Below are positions 16,116 to 19,090 of a DNA stretch of 19,090 nucleotides, in pieces (within the stretch, counting starts at the first letter, position 1; each line of letters begins with the position of its first letter). The DNA lies in NCBI GenBank assembly GCA_002471345.1, contig DKPS01000188.1, positions 1 through 19,090 of the forward strand, written 5' to 3'. The translations under genes and the position numbers were made by a program. Source of the DNA: Saprospiraceae bacterium UBA7328 (GTDB lineage: Bacteria; Bacteroidota; Bacteroidia; Chitinophagales; Saprospiraceae). A model generated the notes under the pieces. The model worked only from the letters and a program-made list of their open reading frames with translations. It did not search any database and had not been told where the DNA came from.

Positions 16116-16556
16116 TGAATAAATTTTTTTAACTCAAAGACTTAGAAGTTTAATACTTCATTTTTATTAAAGTCATCGAGTAGAGATTATGAAATAAAGT
16201 GCCGCATATTCAGGCCTGAATAATATTGACTTGGGTAGATTTGTGATCGATATTTACTAGATTTTCTGAATGTTAAAAATTTGGATGAAGAGTATATTTA
16301 CTCTGTTATGATTAGTAAACAATGAGATAGAAAATTACCTTATGAAAAAATAGAATTAATCACAATTCGTACTAAAAAGTCACAGGTAACTTTATATGTT
16401 TGGATAGAAGTCATAGGATTTGAATGAGAAAAATGGTTTGATTTCAATTGTAATATTGATTAGTCATTTGATGATGAAATACCGTGTTTTCTGTATTGAT
16501 GATTATCTTAATGAAATCTCTATTTCAACAATAGTTTCAATAGTTAAATAAAAAAT
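16116..16556. other. Divergent intergenic region; perfect 16-bp palindrome
   Basis: These 441 bp lie between the lipoprotein gene (-) and the GMC oxidoreductase (+). TATTCAGGCCTGAATA at 16207-16222 is a perfect 16-bp palindrome about 92 bp before the lipoprotein start. TATGTTTG at 16395-16402 matches the -7 element for the oxidoreductase, without a visible -33 partner. A 25-codon frame (16474-16551) ends 5 nt before the oxidoreductase start and has no recognisable similarity. No other gene is visible. Confidence 0.45.
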
Positions 16557-18194
16557 ATGAAAACCAAGTTTGATTTCATTATAGTAGGAGCAGGATCAGC
16601 AGGTTGTGTTTTAGCCAATAGGCTTACCGCCTCTGGGGAGTTTAATGTATTGCTTTTGGAAGCTGGTTCTCGAGATTGGCATCCATACATCCATATACCA
16701 GGAGGTTATCCAAAATTACATAGATCAGCGCGTGATTGGCAGTTTTGGACTGAACCACAAGAGCATGTGGATGGACGAAAGATATATTTGCCAAGAGGTA
16801 AGACTTTAGGTGGATCTAGCAGCACTAATGCTATGGCATATGTTAGAGGTAATCGAGAGGATTATAACGATTGGGCTACGGCAGGTTGTGAAGGATGGGA
16901 TTTTGACAGTGTTTTACCTTTTTTTAAGAAATCAGAGAACAATAGAAATATTGATGAATTGGACAAAGGATTTCACAACGACGAAGGTGAACTAGGAGTG
17001 GGATACGCTCAATATCACGAAAGTCCATTGGCTCAAGCCTTTATTGACTCTTGTAAATCAATGGGACTACCTGAAGGAATAGATTATAATGGAGCAAAAC
17101 AAAATGCGACATCCAAGTTCCAATTCACAATTAAAGATGGTAAAAGACACAGCACAGCCGCAGCATTTCTTAGCCCTATTAAAAATAGGAAGAATCTAAT
17201 TGTTCTGACTGGAGCCGCTGTTGCGGAGATATTGATAAAGGATCAAAAAGCCGTTGGTGTAAAACTTTCAAAAAAGAAAGGAGGTGCTCAAGAATTCTAT
17301 TGCGAGAAAGAAATAGTCCTTAGCGCTGGAGCATTTCAAAGCCCACAATTATTACAATTGTCAGGAATAGGAAATGCCGAGGAATTGAAAAATCATGGTA
17401 TTCAAAGTAAACTTGATCTTCCCGGAGTAGGAAAAAACCTCCATGATCACCTTTTCTTTTTTATATCAGCTCATACCAAAGAGAAAGTAGGGTTTAATCA
17501 CAATGCCACCATTTGGAATCAAGCCAAGGACTTGGTCGGTTATCTGATCAACAAGAAGAACCCATTATCATGCAGCCCGCTAGAAGCTGTCTCATTTTTC
17601 AATTTAGATAACTATAATGATAGAGTGAACTTCCAGTTTCATTTTGCTCCTTTCCATATTAATGATGGGCGTAATGAGGACTTATATGATTTTAATACTA
17701 TTCCAACTGACAAGGATGGGGCGACTATTTGTGCTTCATTATTACACCCGAGAAGTAGAGGTCATGTATCCCTTAAATCAAATGACCCGAAAGACGCCCC
17801 TTTGATTCAACCAAATTTTTTAAGTGAAGAGTCGGATCTCAAAGATTTAGTAAAAGGTGCAAGAATAGCACTTGAAGTGTATGGACAGGATGCATTCAAG
17901 AATTTTATAGAAAACCCTATAGAATTATCAGCTACAGATTCTGATGAGAAGATTGCAGCCTATGCTAAGAGAAGATTAGAGACCATATACCATCCCGTAG
18001 GGACATGTAAAATGGGAAAGGACGAAATGGCTGTCGTTAACACTGATCTTACCGTGAAAGGATTAGCAGGGTTGAGGGTGGTTGATGCTTCTATCATGCC
18101 GAAAATAGTTACTGGTAATACTAATGCTCCTGTGATCATGATAGGGGAGAAGGGGGCTGATATGATACTAGAGAAGTGGGGAAGCAAAAATTAG
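16557..18194 (+). CDS. GMC-family FAD-dependent oxidoreductase (choline/alcohol dehydrogenase-like)
   Basis: A 545-residue flavoenzyme that oxidises an alcohol to an aldehyde or ketone, passing electrons to a quinone or similar acceptor. The FAD-binding Rossmann motif is IIVGAGSAGCVLANRL (residues 8-23) followed by LLLEAG. GMC signature 1 starts at residue 81 (GKTLGGSSSTNAMAY) and signature 2, GAFQSPQLLQLSGIG, lies near 258. The catalytic His is H479 in HPVGTCKMG, with the partner Asn in GNTNAP near 523. Length and motifs resemble BetA-type choline dehydrogenases and polyethylene-glycol or long-chain alcohol dehydrogenases. No betaine aldehyde dehydrogenase or choline transporter lies nearby, so I do not assign betA. 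The ATG follows an A-rich leader without a Shine-Dalgarno site. It is a single gene convergent with creD. Confidence 0.93.
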   Translation: MKTKFDFIIVGAGSAGCVLANRLTASGEFNVLLLEAGSRDWHPYIHIPGGYPKLHRSARDWQFWTEPQEHVDGRKIYLPRGKTLGGSSSTNAMAYVRGNREDYNDWATAGCEGWDFDSVLPFFKKSENNRNIDELDKGFHNDEGELGVGYAQYHESPLAQAFIDSCKSMGLPEGIDYNGAKQNATSKFQFTIKDGKRHSTAAAFLSPIKNRKNLIVLTGAAVAEILIKDQKAVGVKLSKKKGGAQEFYCEKEIVLSAGAFQSPQLLQLSGIGNAEELKNHGIQSKLDLPGVGKNLHDHLFFFISAHTKEKVGFNHNATIWNQAKDLVGYLINKKNPLSCSPLEAVSFFNLDNYNDRVNFQFHFAPFHINDGRNEDLYDFNTIPTDKDGATICASLLHPRSRGHVSLKSNDPKDAPLIQPNFLSEESDLKDLVKGARIALEVYGQDAFKNFIENPIELSATDSDEKIAAYAKRRLETIYHPVGTCKMGKDEMAVVNTDLTVKGLAGLRVVDASIMPKIVTGNTNAPVIMIGEKGADMILEKWGSKN

Positions 18195-18297
18195 TTTTTC
18201 AGTTAAAATAAAGGGGTAAAAATCACACGTTTTCTTAAGTAAAATAGCTAAGAATCATTGTTATTCTATGGACAGGAATTTTGTATCTTTCTAAATA

Positions 18298-19090
18298 CTA
18301 GGGCGATTCCTTAGATCGATACCAATCAATATTTCTCGTGAAATACATGGTTGCTCCCAAAATAGCAGTCAGCCCTATACTTCCAATAAGTAAAGCATAA
18401 TCTGCAGATTGTAAGGTGACATACATAAATGCGTAGATAAGGGATAATACCACCGCTAAAAGAAAAGACATTCTTTTGTCTCTGAATACACTCAGAGAAT
18501 AAAGAGAGACCATAATAATAATGGATAAAGCTCCCATCACATAAGCAATCTCGTAAGGCATATGTTCTGATAGAGCTACTAATAAAACAAAGAAAAGGCA
18601 AAGCGCTAGACCGATTAAAGCGTATTGAAATGGATGTGTGGTACGCTTATACAATACCTCTATCAAGAAGAATGTAAGAAAAGTGAGGGCAATAATCATA
18701 GCACCATACTTTGCGGAACGAATAGATTTTTGATAGTTATCAATACCTGAATAAAGTGATACTCCAAATGTTGATTCTTGCATTTTACTGAAATAAGTTT
18801 GGCCGTACCATGCACTGGGGTAGTTCCGATTAAATTCAAGAATTTTCCATGAGGCAATGAATCCATCTTCACTGATTTCTCTAATATTAGGAAGGAAATT
18901 GCCATCAAAACTTGGATCCGCCCAAGGAGAACTAATATTTACCACTGTTACATCTCCATTAGGAGAGAAAGACAACCGCTCACTTCCTTGGAGGTTGAGA
19001 TTAAATGAGAATGGAATTGGACTATTGTTTTTAGTATTAAGATTTTTTATCCTTGCTGTTATTCCTGACCCAATAGCAGAAATATTTGAT
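18298..19090 (-). CDS. creD: CreD-family inner membrane protein (N-terminal part outside window)
   Basis: Frame open from the window's right edge to the stop at 18298-18300, giving the last ~263 residues of a protein usually near 450. The start lies beyond the window; an apparent TTG start at 18975 is internal, since upstream codons continue the conserved sequence (IPFSFNLNLQGSERLSFSPNGDV). The periplasmic part is followed by membrane helices with the CreD hallmarks FGVSLYSGIDNYQKSIRSAKYG, THPFQYALIGLALCLFF, LSEHMPYEIAYVMGA and LQSADYALLIGSIGL, ending in TRNIDWY. In enterobacteria creD is controlled by the CreBC two-component system and affects envelope integrity and beta-lactam response; its molecular activity is unknown. 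No CreB/CreC gene is in the window. Confidence 0.93.
   Translation of the reverse strand, partial: SNISAIGSGITARIKNLNTKNNSPIPFSFNLNLQGSERLSFSPNGDVTVVNISSPWADPSFDGNFLPNIREISEDGFIASWKILEFNRNYPSAWYGQTYFSKMQESTFGVSLYSGIDNYQKSIRSAKYGAMIIALTFLTFFLIEVLYKRTTHPFQYALIGLALCLFFVLLVALSEHMPYEIAYVMGALSIIIMVSLYSLSVFRDKRMSFLLAVVLSLIYAFMYVTLQSADYALLIGSIGLTAILGATMYFTRNIDWYRSKESP

Noticed and set aside
16474..16551. 25-codon frame (MKYRVFCIDDYLNE...) ending 5 nt before the GMC oxidoreductase
   Set aside because: The spacing would suit a leader peptide, but the frame is short, shows no attenuation-type codon run or hairpin, and resembles no family.

Overview
The window looks like chromosomal DNA of a free-living, probably marine member of the Bacteroidota (Cytophagales or Flavobacteriales type). 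This is inferred from AT-rich sequence, starts mostly without Shine-Dalgarno sites, a TTG-N18-TAnnTTTG promoter, DUF6090-type membrane proteins, a PepSY-like lipoprotein and a secreted Cys-type sulfatase. I see no rRNA, tRNA, CRISPR array, insertion sequence or phage gene.

Layout. 1-782: C-terminal part of an RhlE-type DEAD-box RNA helicase (+). 815-3416: on the minus strand, undecaprenyl-diphosphatase (uppP) followed by a secreted sulfatase with a calcium-binding tail. 3417-4033: a gene-free stretch. 4034-6147: a large protein with an unrecognised N-terminal region and a C-terminal cyclic-nucleotide-binding domain; its first 25-30 codons are in a different frame from the rest. 6514-8866: two single-span membrane proteins of DUF6090 type flanking a small ankyrin-like exported protein. 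8921-11716 (-): a tentative small membrane protein, a class-C beta-lactamase-fold serine hydrolase and a small-molecule or macromolecule methyltransferase. 12022-13266 (+): a YbdG-like MscS channel. 13269-13522 (-): a decayed DUF6090 gene that has no intact frame. 13805-15097 (+): an AdiC-like APC transporter. 15361-16115 (-): a PepSY-like acidic-repeat lipoprotein whose signal peptide is out of frame with its body. 16557-18194 (+): a GMC oxidoreductase. 18298-19090 (-): the C-terminal part of CreD.

Most genes are single units with their own intergenic regions. The plausible co-transcribed pairs are uppP-sulfatase and methyltransferase-serine hydrolase. Several genes concern the cell envelope (UppP, MscS, CreD, serine hydrolase, lipoprotein, DUF6090 proteins), but the sequence does not show that they act together.

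The most notable signals are not intact genes. Three reading frames (near 4110, 13490 and 16030) are each broken by an apparent single missing base, all in the same direction. A 42-bp coding tandem repeat with a 126-bp higher-order period encodes an acidic linker between two PepSY-like modules. A DUF6090 relic shares the window with two intact DUF6090-type genes. I do not see a clear new multi-gene system; the best candidates for novelty are the roughly 700-residue cyclic-nucleotide-sensor protein and the DUF6090/ankyrin group.
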